In this document: one piece after another, positions 23,906-35,656 of the stretch
Layout: each line of letters opens with the position of its first letter
Numbering within the stretch: position 1 is the first letter of the stretch
Source of the DNA: Beverwykella pulmonaria
Taxonomy: Eukaryota; Ascomycota; Dothideomycetes; Pleosporales; Melanommataceae
Length of the DNA: 64,000 bases
Direction of reading: 5' to 3'
Assembly: GCA_001599595.1 (NCBI GenBank)
Contig: BCHH01000002.1
Coordinates: forward strand, 286,390 to 350,389
Notes under the pieces: model-generated
Seen by the model: only the letters and a program-made list of their open reading frames with translations
Database searches by the model: none
What the model was told of the DNA's origin: nothing
Program-made: the position numbers and the translations under genes

Positions 23906-25399
23906 TCACCGCCGTTCCCCCCTCCCCCCCGTATTCCTCTCCCGCGTCCTCCTCGCGCTCTCCACATTAAGATGATGCCTATCCTCTTCCTCCTCCTCCA
24001 ACTCCCTGTCGACCATCTCCCTCACTTTCATCAGCTGCTCGGCCGTCAGCCCCATGGTATTGACGACGACGCTAGGCGCGCCCTCCATGAACCTTAGATT
24101 TTCCATCGCCTGCTCGAGCAGCTTCTGCAGCTTGGCCGCCGAATTCACGTTGTCGTGCCTCTTCGTGTTGTGCAGGTCCGGGTACAGGATGCCACCACCA
24201 TTCTCTGCGCCCTGGAATGCCTGGATGTACGGAATGTGCGGGGGCAGATCGTTGTGCAGCTTGGCGCCTACGCAGACGGCAGTTTCGTGGCACCAGGTGC
24301 GCGCTACATTACGCGGCGTGTACCCGCCGCCGCCGATGAGGAGCAGCGGCCTTCCGTAGTTCTTGACTGTCTCAATGCAAAATCCGTGTGCGGTGATGTT
24401 AAGGTTGAAGCGGCCGAGGCGGTCGCCGCCGAGGGAATCGGCGCCCGATTGCAACACAATAGCCGTCGGGTTGTATTTCTCGACTACAGCGCCAGTGACA
24501 GATTTGAACAGCCATTTGTACTGGTCGTCGTCGATGCCGTCCTCGAGAGGAATGTTGAGGCTGTGAGCCTTGCCAAAATTCAGCGGGTCCGTTGGCCCGG
24601 TCTCGTGGATACCGCCTGTGCCGGGGAAGAACGGGTACCCGCTCACATCTTTGCCGTACTTGTGGTACGAAAGCGTGAAGACACGGTCCGAGGATTCGAA
24701 GGCTTGCTCTACACCGTCGCCGTGGTGCACGTCGATGTCGATGTAGAGCACGCGTTGGTTTTGGGTCAACAGTTGCTGGATTGCGAGGACGATGTCGTTG
24801 ACATAACAGAAGCCTGATGCTTGGTTCTTCTTGGCGTGGTGCAGGCCGCCAGACCAGTTGATGGCGATGTTGGATTGATTGTTGACGAGGTTTTGGGCAG
24901 CGTGGATGGAGGCGCCGCTGTAAAGGGAGACGTAGTTCCAGAGGCCGTCGAAGACGGGGCAATCGTTAGATTCGCCGCCGAAGCCGAAGGCGAGATAATT
25001 CATGTCGTCTGGCTTCATGTTGTGAGGTGTCACTTGGCTAATGAACTCTAGATACTCGCGGTCGTGAAAGACTTCAAGCTCTTTGAAGTTGGCTGGCCGG
25101 GGTTCATACAAGTCCATGGTAAACTCCAACCCATATGCCAGAATGAGCTCTTTCGTGAGGGTCAAGCGCCAGGGCTTCATCGGGTGAGAGCTCCCAAAAT
25201 GATGATATTCGACGTGCGGGTTGTAGTGGAACGAAACTGTGTAACCTTTTGGTTTCTCCAGCCCATTCTCGTCGGCTTCTCGCCGGATAACGGCCATCTT
25301 TTCGGCATCGCTAAGATCCTTAAAGGCTTCATAATCGTGGCGAGGAAAGTCGTCGGGGGACATGTACTCCTGGACCGTGTTGTTGCGACTGAATGCCAT
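23906..25399 (-). CDS. hos2: Class I histone deacetylase, Hos2 type
   Basis: One exon of 497 residues from the ATG at 25399 (MAFSRNNTVQEYMSPDDFPR). A further open stretch upstream lacks an ATG and ends at a possible CTTACAG acceptor, so it is taken as non-coding. The arginase-like deacetylase domain shows VSFHYNPHVEYHHFGSSHPM, the charge-relay His pair in SGGLHHAKKNQASGFCYVND, the zinc ligands in DIDVHHGDGVEQAF and the Asp of GADSLGGDRLG, and the catalytic Tyr in GGGGYTPRNVARTWC. The N-terminal form and the HPMKPWRL motif point to Hos2 rather than Rpd3 or the class II Hda1. Hos2 works in the Set3 complex, removing acetyl groups from histones H3/H4 in transcribed genes. The C-terminus is acidic then basic (EEEEEDRHH...RRTRERN). 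Confidence 0.92.
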   Translation of the reverse strand: MAFSRNNTVQEYMSPDDFPRHDYEAFKDLSDAEKMAVIRREADENGLEKPKGYTVSFHYNPHVEYHHFGSSHPMKPWRLTLTKELILAYGLEFTMDLYEPRPANFKELEVFHDREYLEFISQVTPHNMKPDDMNYLAFGFGGESNDCPVFDGLWNYVSLYSGASIHAAQNLVNNQSNIAINWSGGLHHAKKNQASGFCYVNDIVLAIQQLLTQNQRVLYIDIDVHHGDGVEQAFESSDRVFTLSYHKYGKDVSGYPFFPGTGGIHETGPTDPLNFGKAHSLNIPLEDGIDDDQYKWLFKSVTGAVVEKYNPTAIVLQSGADSLGGDRLGRFNLNITAHGFCIETVKNYGRPLLLIGGGGYTPRNVARTWCHETAVCVGAKLHNDLPPHIPYIQAFQGAENGGGILYPDLHNTKRHDNVNSAAKLQKLLEQAMENLRFMEGAPSVVVNTMGLTAEQLMKVREMVDRELEEEEEDRHHLNVESARRTRERNTGGRGERR

Positions 25400-25505
25400 C
25401 TTTGGTAGGATCTGGGTGCGCCTGTAAGCGACCAAGGAATTTGAACCTTTTAGGGCCTTGTTGTGTCTCCAACGAGCGATGTCGTCTGCCGTAAGCCGGA
25501 AGACA

Positions 25506-26090
25506 CTAAAAAAATGAATGGCGGGTTTCTTCCTCTCTACGGCGTTCTTCCCAGCGCCTTTGAGAGGTATTGCCTAGTGTTGGTAATAGCTTCGACTTCT
25601 TGCGGTCCTTCACCTTGTGTGAGCATGCCTTGAACGAACGTGTCTGGCTGTAGGCAATATTACCTTTGTAGGCTTGATAGGCCCAAGTGGAATATCGTTG
25701 ACGCCCCTTTCGCCGTAGTCGACTCTGGGCTTTTTCGTTTTACGGGTGCGTGTCCACCACTTATCGAATTCTGACTTCGCACTCGAAGCGGGTCTCGCAG
25801 CAGGGATCTTGTGCTGCGCCTGCTCGTAGCTCTTCCTGCGAGCGGCGTCTACTATTGTACTGATGAACTCGTCGCCGCTATCCTCGTCGTCCTTGTTGCG
25901 GGCATCGAACAGTTCATCGCTGTAGTGGGAGCGTTATGGTCGCGGGCAATGTTAGAGGTCGGCGCCACATCCATGCCGGCGCCCGAGACGTAATTGGCTA
26001 TGCTGCCGAGCGCCGCACGTGAAGCCTGTCTTGTGGCAATCAAGCCTGTTGCTCTGTTAGCCTGGGCCTTCACAGTCATTCCTCTCGACA
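25506..26090 (-). CDS. Basic hypothetical protein; first intron unresolved
   Basis: Minus-strand coding sequence is clear in three blocks. From the ATG at 26090 it reads MSRGMTVKAQANRATGLIAT and on to NYVSGAGMDVAP. After a CTACAG acceptor it reads DELFDARNKDDEDSGDEFIS through WWTRTRKTKKPRVDYGERGV and PLGPIKPTK. After a 50-base intron (donor near 25662, ACAAG acceptor) it reads VKDRKKSKLLPTLGNTSQRR, ending with the stop at 25506. The first join would need a phase-2 donor, and no GT in the right phase was found, so a GC donor, a different start or a sequence error is possible. The protein is Lys/Arg-rich, probably nuclear, family unknown. It lies between the Hos2 gene and the divergent ING gene. 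Confidence 0.5.
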
Positions 26091-26395
26091 TTGACTTGCG
26101 ACGCACGAAATAATATCCAGAACGGTTGTGAAAGTGAGCAAGATAGAAGTGGATACCAAAGAGCGGAAAGGACAGGCAAGAGGAGGGCAGAGTTTTTTGG
26201 TCCCAAGTTAACGCAGCAGCGACTGCCTTTCACCGTGTCGGTTGTCCTCTGCGCATCACTCTCACCTCCGTCTTCATCAAAACTTCGCCTATATCCATCA
26301 AACTTTCATCTTAGCGAGGCTCTTGCACACCACAGGCCCCCTATTCTTGAATTTTCAAAGCCGCAAAAGGTCTGCATTAGACCCAATAGGACACC

Positions 26396-27728
26396 ATGGC
26401 TACCGCAGAAGATGCAGCTGCCGTACTGGAGCAGTTCATTCACGATGGTAATGCCAATCCTATTCAACGCGCAACTTGCAAGACTAATTCCCTACAGTCG
26501 CCAATCTGCCCGCCGAAATCACCCATCTGTATGAAGAAGTGCAGGCCAAAGATCAGCTGATTCAAGAATGCCGGATGGTGATAGCGACGCGCGACGGCAG
26601 CCTCCAGAAATTCATCAAACTCAATGGCAGCCTCGTGCAGAACCCCAAAGAGGAGCCGTATTCCAAGATCATTCAGCAGCAGTATGAGAAGGCCCAGGCT
26701 CTGCAAGAAGAGAAGATAGTGTTGGTGGAAAAAGCCATGGCTCTGGTACATATTCTCGCCCGATATATGGCACATTTCTTCCTTGCACCTTGCTAACCGG
26801 GCCGCAGACAGACCGCCACGTCAAGAGACTAGACATCAAATTGCGGGACTTGCAAAATGACGGCTCCATACCCACGGATCCTCAAATGCCATCTCTATTA
26901 CGGGACTCCCCTGGCAACCTGGTTCCACTTCCCTCCGCGACCAACACGGGCACTAGCACGCCGCTGCATCCGATATCTGGAAACCAGCCGGGCGGTGCGA
27001 CTATTGCCCACCAAGCCGTCATCGCTCGAATCGCGAATGCAACGAATCCAACCGCCAGGGCTAACCCCTCGGCGTTGCAGACGATGCAGACACAGGCGCT
27101 TCTGAACCAGCAAAGGCTCGCGAACCAGCAGATTCCGCTGCAGGCCGATGCCCGACAGCAGCGAGAAATGTCAGCCAGCAGTGAAGGCAAACGTCAGCGA
27201 CCCAGTGGAAGCCTGGGTACCCTTCCTCCGCGGCCCTCGCAGCTGGCCCGGCAACCATCGATGGGACCAGGAACTCCCAAGCCTTCAACGCCCGGGTCAC
27301 GTGCGGGTAGCGTGGGGCCACGGCCGCAGAAGAACGCCCTCACAGTTAAGAAAGCGAAGCCTCAGCAACCGCTGCGCAAGGCGGCACTCACTGCCAAGTC
27401 TGGAATCAACAAATCCAAGCGACGGAAGACGGGGGGTTCACGCGCCTCGCCATCAACCACCGCAGACGATGAGAGTGTGCAGAGCGAGGCAGGCACCGAG
27501 GACGAGGACATGTCTGGTGTTGGGCAAGAGGAGGATGAGTCGGATGATACCAAGTACTGTTTCTGCCAACGCGTCAGCTTCGGTGACATGGTGGCGTGCG
27601 ATAATGACGACTGCCGCTTCCAATGGTTCCACTGGGAGTGCGTCAACATCAAGGAGGAACCAGTAGGCGACTGGCTGTGCCCAGACTGCAAAAGTAAGCC
27701 CCCGAACAAGATCAAGAGGGCGCGGTGA
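26396..27728 (+). CDS. ING-family PHD-finger protein (Yng2/Pho23-like chromatin subunit)
   Basis: Exons 26396-26447, 26498-26745 and 26808-27728 give 406 residues. The N-terminal ING coiled coil is visible: VLEQFIHDVANLPAEITHLY at residues 10-29 and KIIQQQYEKAQALQEEKIVL further on. A long Pro/Gln/Ser-rich linker and a basic NLS-like run (NKSKRRKTGGS) lead to an acidic stretch and the C-terminal PHD finger, with cysteines and the zinc-binding His in YCFCQRVSFGDMVACDN, FQWFHWECVNI and WLCPDCK. The aromatic-rich FGDMVACDN/WFHWEC pattern is that of PHD fingers reading H3K4me3. ING proteins are subunits of NuA4 (Yng2), NuA3 (Yng1) or Rpd3L (Pho23); the sequence does not decide between them. It sits about 1 kb from Hos2. 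Confidence 0.88.
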
Positions 27729-28898
27729 AAGAGCGCGTGAGATGGCTGCCGATTCGGTTCCTCGGCGTTCTGGTTTTGGGGTTCGTCTTACGACATGCTG
27801 CTTCTCTCCGGCGCGTGGAGTGCATATGGATTCCTTACGCGCTGGGTCGGCGTGCGGGGATTTATTGCAATCGATACATAATCGATAGGGAGCACGGCGC
27901 CGCACGTGGCTGGCGGTGGGCGGTTGCAGATGCGTTGCAGGAGTCTTTGGGCCGGAGGCGGATGAGGCGCACTGGGACCTGCGGCCGTCGCGGCGCGTGA
28001 TTGGAGATAGCATGGCTGTGTCATAGAAGCTCACCGAGATTGCATGAAAAGTAAATTTGCACGCTGCACCCAGCATCTCGGTGTCTGTCTTTGCCAGTGC
28101 GCGCCGACAGAGACAAGTGAGATTGGCCTCGTCGCTGACTTGATGCGTGCTGGGGTATCGTGGGTTGCAATTTCCAGACGGGCGAGGGATGCGATGCCTG
28201 AGGGCAGAAAGGGCTGCGAACACCCGCCGTGCCTGTAGCACGCCGTGTCTGGCCCTCGCGCAAACCTTGGAACCGGACACTGCGACGGACAGATGGGGCA
28301 CTGCCATCACCCTCTACCCATCTACGCATCTTCACCGTTCCCATCCACATTCTCCCTCAGCTCCCCCTTGCGCTGCCCCAAGAGCTCTCGTGTGCACTTG
28401 TCGCTTCTGGGCCGGTGTTCGCCCCCGCCGCCCCCTGGTAATTTTAGCGCTGGACTTCAACCACGAAAGGGGCCCGGCGACATTTTTCAGGGCAAGGTTC
28501 CCGAGCCAGAGAGACTCGTCTCCAAGGGCCAGCACCAACACCTCCATTTAACATTAAAGCCTCGCGCTGTTCGCCGTCCGCGTTTGCCCGCCTCCCGCCG
28601 TGCACTCGCTCCCTCCCTGCTGTACCTCCGCGAGCTCTTTGACTAGACGCCGCCTACGCTCCCTCTCGCCTCTGTTCTTTGTTGCGCGTCGTAATATCAT
28701 CCCGGCGTCCCGCTCTTTGACCGCCCAGCCAACTCTGCCGTTTCGTCCACACAGCCGGGCGCCCTCACCGTCTCTACCAACATCCCAGGTTTCACTTTTT
28801 CACGCCACTGCCCATCAACTGCTGAGCCTCCGATCGACTCGGGCTTCGACACGCGCGCTACCGAGTAGCAGAGACGCTGACAGCGGACCCGCTGAAAC
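27729..28898. other. Long GC-rich 5' region upstream of Spa2
   Basis: About 1.2 kb, GC-rich, pyrimidine-rich after 28300. It likely holds the ING gene 3' end and the promoter and leader of the Spa2 gene. Long antisense frames here are compositional. Confidence 0.45.
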
Positions 28899-31877
28899 AT
28901 GATGAACGGCCGCAATGGCACCCTCTCGCCCGTCTCCACAGACAGCAACGACTGGTCGCCCGTCACCCGCTACGGGAACATGAACGGCAGCGACAACCCA
29001 TATTCCCCCACTCTCCCCTACTCGCCGGGCCTGCCCCCGAACAACCGCGGCATCACGCCCCCGACCTCCCTCCACAGCAGCGCGAACACGACCGATGGCG
29101 GCATGCTCAATGGCATGGGGCGTTCCGCAGCAAATGGCAACCCCTCTCCACCCAGCTCCGTGGGCCGCTCGAGTGATGGCACAGGTCTCTACGCGTCCAG
29201 CATGACGGATGCAGGCTTCAACAACAGGAAGATGCCGGTGCTGGAGGAGACCCTGGGCGAGCACTACATGGTTCTTAAGGCCTACCTGGCCCCGTATCTG
29301 ACCGACGAGAAGGGGAACCCGCGGCCGAGCAGAGCAAAGGACAAGCTCACGAGATTATCAGCAGTGCAGTTCCAGGAGCTTAGCACCGATGTATACGATG
29401 AATCAATACGGCGAGAGGACGACCGCAAAAGAGGCGGACCCGGCGCCCCAGGAAACAACACGCCCAAGTTCCTCCTCCCCAAGAACAACTTCCATCCGAA
29501 GCGCAACCAAGCACGACAGAAGCTATCCACGTTGCCGCTCGAGCGGTTCCGCCAACTCGCTACAGACGTATACTACGAGCTTGAGCGAAGGTTTCCGCGG
29601 TTTGTAGGCGGCGACATTCCGCGAATGGGGAGCCCTGCTGGGAGCATCGCTGGAAGCATTGCTAGCCAGAAAAGCCGAGGACAACCGAGTCGCGTGGGCA
29701 CCCCAAATAGTATGAATGGAAGCATGCGGAGTGGTGGTCGCCCTGGTCCAGGGCCTGCCCCGGGATACCGCAATGGACCCCCGCCCAACGGGCCTCCTGG
29801 TGCTCTCATGCCTGGATCCCAAAGTAACGAATATGGCCGACCGCTCCCAAAAACATTCCAGCAGAATACAATTGTACCAAACAAGGGTACCATGGTGGAG
29901 GATGACGACGACAGTGGAGCAGACGATGAAGATGCTTTCAACCTTGAAGGTGCTGCCGCGCGCAAGAGCTCAAAGAGTATGAGCATTGCACAGGACAAGC
30001 TCGTTACCGATCTCCAGAACCAAGTCTCAGATCTGCAAAACAAAGTCGAGTCGCTGCAAGGAGCGTTGCGAGAGAAGGACGGAGAAATTCAAAAACTGAG
30101 TGACGCAGAGAGGACGCGAGATAGTGTGAGTAGCATGTTAGCTCCATCTATGCATCGTACTGACATATCGCAGAATACTGCCTCTGAACGCGCCGAATGG
30201 GACGATCTCCGCTACTCACTTGAAGAGAAGGTGGAGAAGGCCGAAAACTTGAATTCTTCGCTTCGTTCAGAGATTGACAAGCTCCGAACAGAAAATTCCG
30301 ACACTGAACGCAACCTCCAGGCTCAAATTTCTAACCTGGAACTCAATTCGCGCCAGCAGCAGACTTCAAACGCAGGTGATGGTGAATGGAGGCAGCGATG
30401 CGAGGATCTGGAGCGAGAACTGAACGAGCAACAACAGATCACTGAAGAGGTTCGGAGAGATGCGTCTATGTTCTTGCAGGAGATGCGAGAGCTATCAGCC
30501 CGGAGCGACAATGCCCTGGAGAAGGAGGAACGACTCTCAAGTCAAGTGGCCTCCCTCGAGTCCGAGCTCAAAGAATGGAAATCCCGCTATGCCGCCGCAA
30601 AGACTCAGCTTAGAACCCTCAAAGCGTCATCCATCGGCCTTGCTTCTCTTGCATCTCCCGATATCACTAACTACACCCGCGACGCCAGCTTTGCGACACC
30701 GGACGGAATGGTCAAGGATGTCCATGTCACCAAGTTCCAACTCAGTATCGACGAGCTACTCCAGGTTGCACGAAGGTCAGGTCCAGAGCAGGTTCTCGAG
30801 AGCATGAGGCATGTTGTGAAATGTGTGCGTGCCATCACGGGAGATCTCGACAGCACCTCGTTCTCCCAAGTCCAATCGCCCGGCAGTAGCGTTAATGGCG
30901 ACGTCATGATGAGCCCTGACAAACAACAAGCGAAGCTCAAGTCGCGGGTCAGTGCGACAGCAAACAATCTCATCACTGCAAGCAAGAACCACGCCTCCTC
31001 CGCCGGTCTGTCTCCTGTTAGCCTCCTGGATGCCGCTGCTAGCCACCTTTCCACAGCCGTCGTTGAACTCGTGAAGCAAGTCAAAATTCGGCCAACTCCT
31101 GAAGACGAATTCGAGGAGGACGAGGAGGACGACAGGCCGATGCCTCTGAAACCAGGCAATGGCTACTCTGCCTACAGCCCCTATACACCCAACAGCGTTA
31201 ATGGCAATGGTGCCGGCGTTAGTCTTGGTCAAGGACACCAGCGCCATCGTAGCCGTGGAGGAAGCAGTGGTTCCGCCGGATACAGCACCTACGGCTCGCC
31301 ATACAGTGGCTACGATCGCCAAAGCGCTGGATTCGGTGGCATGGGTATCGAGAAGGACACCGGGATGACTGAGTTCAAGGTATAATCTGCCCACTCATTT
31401 ATCACGGGTTGGGTCTCACAGGCATGTAGAACTTTCTTCAGGAGCAGACCGATGTTCTCGTACAAAATATTGGACCACTCGTCAACATGATCCGATCGTC
31501 GCCCATTTCTACGCCAGCGGAAGAACAACAGATTTCAGACTTTATCCAAGACATCTCACGCGCCGTTCAGGACACCGGCAGCAAGACGTACGAAGTGGTC
31601 AAGACAGTGTCGAATCCAGCGCTCAAGAAGCACGCACCTCCCGTCATCGACGTTCTCGAAGACTGCAGGCAAAATTTGCTGGGAGTAGATGTGCAGGGTG
31701 GTGGCCGAGACCGAATTCCTCCGATAGCCTTTAAGACTGCGAGGGCCCTAAAAGTACGTCTGTGAATATCACTGGACAAGGATGAAGACTAATCTGTCAT
31801 AGGAACTGGTTCTCCGTGTCGACCGCATTGACTCTGGCGAGTTGACCTTTGACCAGACGCTCCAAAACGACTTCTAA
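28899..31877 (+). CDS. spa2: Polarisome scaffold protein Spa2
   Basis: The model has a main exon from 28899 to 31379 with a probable 48-base in-frame intron at 30126-30173, then exons 31430-31753 and 31803-31877, giving about 943 residues. Two Spa2-homology (SHD/GIT) repeats lie at about residues 146-173 (AKDKLTRLSAVQFQELSTDV) and 205-233 (ARQKLSTLPLERFRQLATDV). A coiled coil follows from about 360 to 580 (KLVTDLQNQVSDLQNKVESL onward). A C-terminal helical domain (FQLSIDELLQVARRSGPEQV to LVKQVKI) and, in the small exons, NFLQEQTDVLVQNIGPLVNM and the end ELVLRVDRIDSGELTFDQTL complete it. Spa2 sits at hyphal tips with Bud6 and the formin Bni1 and organises actin cables. The N-terminal 110 residues are Ser/Pro/Asn-rich and disordered. 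Confidence 0.92.
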
Positions 31878-33191
31878 ATAACACTCTACTCTTCTACGAA
31901 ACAACTATGTGGATCCTATTGTGTCTAGAGCACTTCATTAGCATTGGCATCTTCTGTTTTCACTTTTCAATTCTACAGCAAAGATTCACTTTTCGGTATT
32001 TCTTTCTTTTGTCGCCTTTATCTTGTCTTGGATCTGGCAAGGCGTTTGAGGCGCCATTTTTTCAATATCCACTGTGCCTGTTGGAAACTGCCTTTGGACA
32101 CTACTTCTTTTCATCTCTTCGCATTGGCTACTACTGGATACCTAACTTTATTGGTTCATTTGACCGAACATGATGCCGCAACGATACGAAAGTACTACTG
32201 TACCCTTAATTACTGTTATTGTCTGAATTTAAACAAGCGGGGAACAAAGGAAGATGGATTGGAGATGAAGACAGACGGTCTATATGATTGTATCATTTCT
32301 CATTTCAGCTGTATGAGTTTTGAAAATATCTCGGATTGCTTGGATAATGATTGAGGAGAGAGTTCTTGGACGGTGAGAGATAAGATCGGATGGTGAAGGA
32401 GATGGTCATGCGAAAGAGGAGGTCATGAGAAGTGAGAAAGTTTTCGGAATGGGAATGGTATGGGGAAAGGATTGGAACGAACAGATTTAAAAACCAATCA
32501 AATAACCCTTTTTGAACCCTATTTCCATCCCTACTTTTGCAGGGTGGTTGTGCACAATGCAATGCGAGCTTCCGCGGACTGGGACTACAATATGCAATCA
32601 GCTAACCTGCGTGTCTGATAACCAGTCGGTTTTGGTCACGGGGGCGCTGTTTTCAAACGTATTTTCACTGTCAGCACGTAATCTAATCTTGGTGAGCTAC
32701 GATCTGGCAACGACAGTTCGATATGTGTGTAGTGTAAGAAGTCTCCAAGCGAAAAGATAGAGAGATCACGCGCTAATGGCAACACATCTAGACCACCTAG
32801 AACTACTGAATACAGCTTCACTCCAACTGGAACGTGGAGTAATGTTTGGACGTGGCCATACGGGTCATGGGTTGCTGGACCGACCCAAGGCACTCCAATG
32901 AGAAATACTAGTGAAGTACAATGGGCAATATCAACGAGTTCAATGTAGATATCATCAACCGCCAACCTGACTCTAGCGGACTACTACAAATTTTGTCCAC
33001 TTACAGACAAGCATTACGGGGGCAAGTTTGATTGGGGACTGTTTGAGGGTGTGTGTCTGAATCTTCTTACCAGATACTAGGATCCAGCGTTAACGGGAAC
33101 TCCTCTTCCGAACACTTCTTTTCCGAGTAGCTGTTTTCCACCCTACCCTGACCCGACTGACGAGTAAGTGCGTGCAAAGGTGGAAGAAGTT
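31878..33191. other. Intergenic region
   Basis: Downstream sequence of two convergent genes, AT-rich in 31900-32500. No coding feature or repeat was recognised. Confidence 0.4.
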
Positions 33192-34257
33192 CTAGAAAAT
33201 TAAGGAAATTTTAGACCGGAGGCTGTCTTTATGTTTATGATAGTAGAATTCATACGATATTAGAGCACCTGGCTCACGCAGAGAAGGGTCAGCATGGCAC
33301 TTGTCGAGAAATTCTCCTAATCTTTCACCCCCGCTTGCTCTAGCTTCATAAGAAGTTGCTTCCTCTGGCATCATCCTGTTGTACCACACGCAATTCCCGT
33401 GAAGATCTAGCCAATAAACCTTGTGCAGCTTTTCCTGCAATGCCTCTTCGTCCAATACATAGATGGCGGACTGTTCTGTCATAACGGCGTTGTATAGAGG
33501 CATCTCTGACTCGTCCTCGGGAGGTTGTATAAGATCGCCAACTTGACGAGTCTCTACATCGATCACTGGATCTCCCTCATATGGAATGGTGTCAGGAAGG
33601 GTTGGCAGTCGCAAGAATATTTGAGTCCAATCTTGACCAAAGTTTCCGTAGAGAGTCTCGTTGTCAAGAAGAAGTCCTTGATCACGGATTTGGTCGTAAA
33701 AATAGACGACCATGTCTTCATACGCAGGAGCAAGGCCGGGGGAATAGCACGTGCGCAGCCAAACTGGATCATGCAAGTACCCAGCAGCGTAATAGGACAG
33801 GTTGCGCTCCTTGATTGTCTGATGGGGTGCTAACACACGATTAATCTGATCTTGGGTTGGCAGACCAGCTTTTTCAACAGGATTGTGTTTGATCTCGTTA
33901 CAGAACTCCCAATAGGGGTAAAATATAACCATACGTCAGTATTGCTGAGATCTTGTACAAGCAGCTCCTGACATTGGGTGATGATCCTCGTGAAAAAAGG
34001 GGAGATAGCTTACGTTGCGGCCTATGTGATCCATTGACAACCACCTGCGTGCGAGCTCATCCCATTGCTGCTGGTCTTCCTCAACTCGTCTTCCGTAATC
34101 CCAGTGATCCTTTACGTCCTGTTAGTGGAGGTTCCACGCCAAATTGAGAATAGAGAAGTAGTACCAAGGAAAAGCGGTCAAAAGGCAACATGCCATATTG
34201 GGCCTCCAGGATGAGTGTATCTGCTGGGCTTCCTGTGCTGACGGGTCCCAAAGCCAT
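33192..34257 (-). CDS. Hypothetical protein of an unnamed fungal family (copy A), 311 residues; possible splice defect
   Basis: Exons 34257-34165, 34118-34014 and 33929-33192 on the minus strand. The protein starts MALGPVSTGSPADTLILEAQ and runs PFDRFSL/DVKDHW across the first join and LSMDHIGRN/VIFYPYWEF across the second. A central part contains LHDPVWLRTCYSPGLAPAYE and LYGNFGQDWTQIFLRLP. No signal peptide, membrane segment or known motif is visible. The second intron is odd: the coding sequence resumes right after TATG, not AG, and the nearest AG would leave an in-frame TGA. Either the third exon starts its own protein at the ATG at 33932, or the acceptor has mutated. A second gene at 51323-52256 has the same two introns at matching positions. 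Confidence 0.6.
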
Positions 34258-34378
34258 GATCGCGGGTTACACTCTCCTGAGAATTGGAACCGAAGGCAAT
34301 CCAGGAATGGTAGGCGAAAGCAGATGGGGAATCGTCTTAGGCGTGGCCGTTGCTGGTGAGAGATAATCTGAAGATGTA

Positions 34379-34390
34379 GGATTGCGGCAC
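34379..34390 (-). promoter_or_regulatory. GGATTGCGGCAC motif, candidate upstream element (copy A)
   Basis: The 12-bp motif ends about 124 bases before the start codon of the gene at 33192-34257. The same 12 bases lie about 123 bases before the start of the related gene at 51323-52256. A shared regulatory element or a relic of common ancestry is inferred. Confidence 0.4.
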
Positions 34391-35587
34391 TAAAGCAAGG
34401 AAGGCTCTGAGCATCACAGAACAGTGAAGGCTCGGTTCCTAGACTAGCTAATCATAGCGAATGCGCGCTCGAAGCCAGTGTAATGAGTTCTCTCTTTTTT
34501 ATTGCGGCACAGTAGAATTTACTGCGGCGCGATTGTACACCTGATTAATTCCATGAGCTAATGTACACAGCCCGCCTCGATATATTGGAGAATGCGGCAC
34601 AGGAACGTTCTGCCTGATATCCTGACAGCAACACACTAAGAAAGGTATTGATCCAACGACAACTTCATGTAAGAATGGATCGGTTTTCAGACGGAAGCAA
34701 GATCGTTCATTGTTACTATTCACTTCCTAGTCGATTCTCTTCAATAGTGAACTCATTTCTCACATGCACCTTGCCAGGTTGCAGAGGGAAAGCATTTTCC
34801 GGGAAAGTTTGCCAAGACAATTTGCTGTGGTCTAAAGTGGTCCATGGAGTGGCAAAGCGAACTGACTGACGTTATCTGGACGAATACTGATATCTTTTGC
34901 GATCATTTTGCGATGTGAATATAACTAAGAAGGAGAGACATGCTACCAAGATAGCTGACAACGGTTCAGTATTGAGTTTACTCTCCGAATCAGTTTAACA
35001 CTCACCAGATCAAGGTCGACCTTATACCATATATAAAGTTAAGTAACATCCATGTTACCATGCTCAACCGTCCGCTCCACGACACATTGGTGAAGGATAG
35101 CGTAAAGGGTTATGAATACCATTATTAAATCTGGAAGCGCTTGCTTCAAAATATTTTGATATGCTGTGTGCTTTAGAATTAAACATTGTCCTTAAAACTT
35201 TAAACTTCTCCTTCTATATCCTCTACAGAACAGTATTTGCACAAGTGACGCTTTTTTGCACGCCCCTTCTCTTCGTCTGTTAGAGTGCGAGTATGTTTAT
35301 GAATTGAGGAAAGTTGTCTTGAGGTCCAGTGTCACCTTCGGTATCAATGCAGTTTAATATAGTAAAAGGCACTTCAACTTCAAATAAATTATCATCCATA
35401 TTTAGGACAAAGCGTTGTACAAGAGAAAAAGAGAAGATTTAGTTTTAGAGTTGAATGTTTGTGTGAATGCCAAGCTTTGTCTGATAATTACCGGATAGGA
35501 TATTTTATTACCCGCAACCCTGACGAAAATGGGGAAAGCCTCCGAACTCTCTGTTAGAACTTGCGGTCTCTCTTGCTGTTTTAATCT

Positions 35588-35615
35588 CCCCTTCCCCTTC
35601 CCCTTCCCCTCTTCT
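35588..35615 (+). promoter_or_regulatory. Pyrimidine tract upstream of P450 start
   Basis: Three CCCCTTC-type repeats in a row, about 45-70 bases before the ATG at 35657. CT-rich tracts near the transcription start are common in filamentous fungal promoters. Confidence 0.4.
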
Positions 35616-35656
35616 GCCGTTTGTCAACCCGCCTTACCTACAATCAGCCCCCAGCC

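Larger units (their letters stand above)
34258..35656. other. Intergenic region, AT-rich, with repeated TGCGGCAC motifs
   Basis: TGCGGCAC occurs at 34383, 34503 and 34591, upstream of the family-A gene. The rest is AT-rich and carries no supported frame. It ends in the P450 promoter. Confidence 0.45.

Noticed and set aside
24155..24817. A 220-codon open frame antisense to the Hos2 gene
   Set aside because: It mirrors the GC-rich coding strand and shows no protein features of its own.
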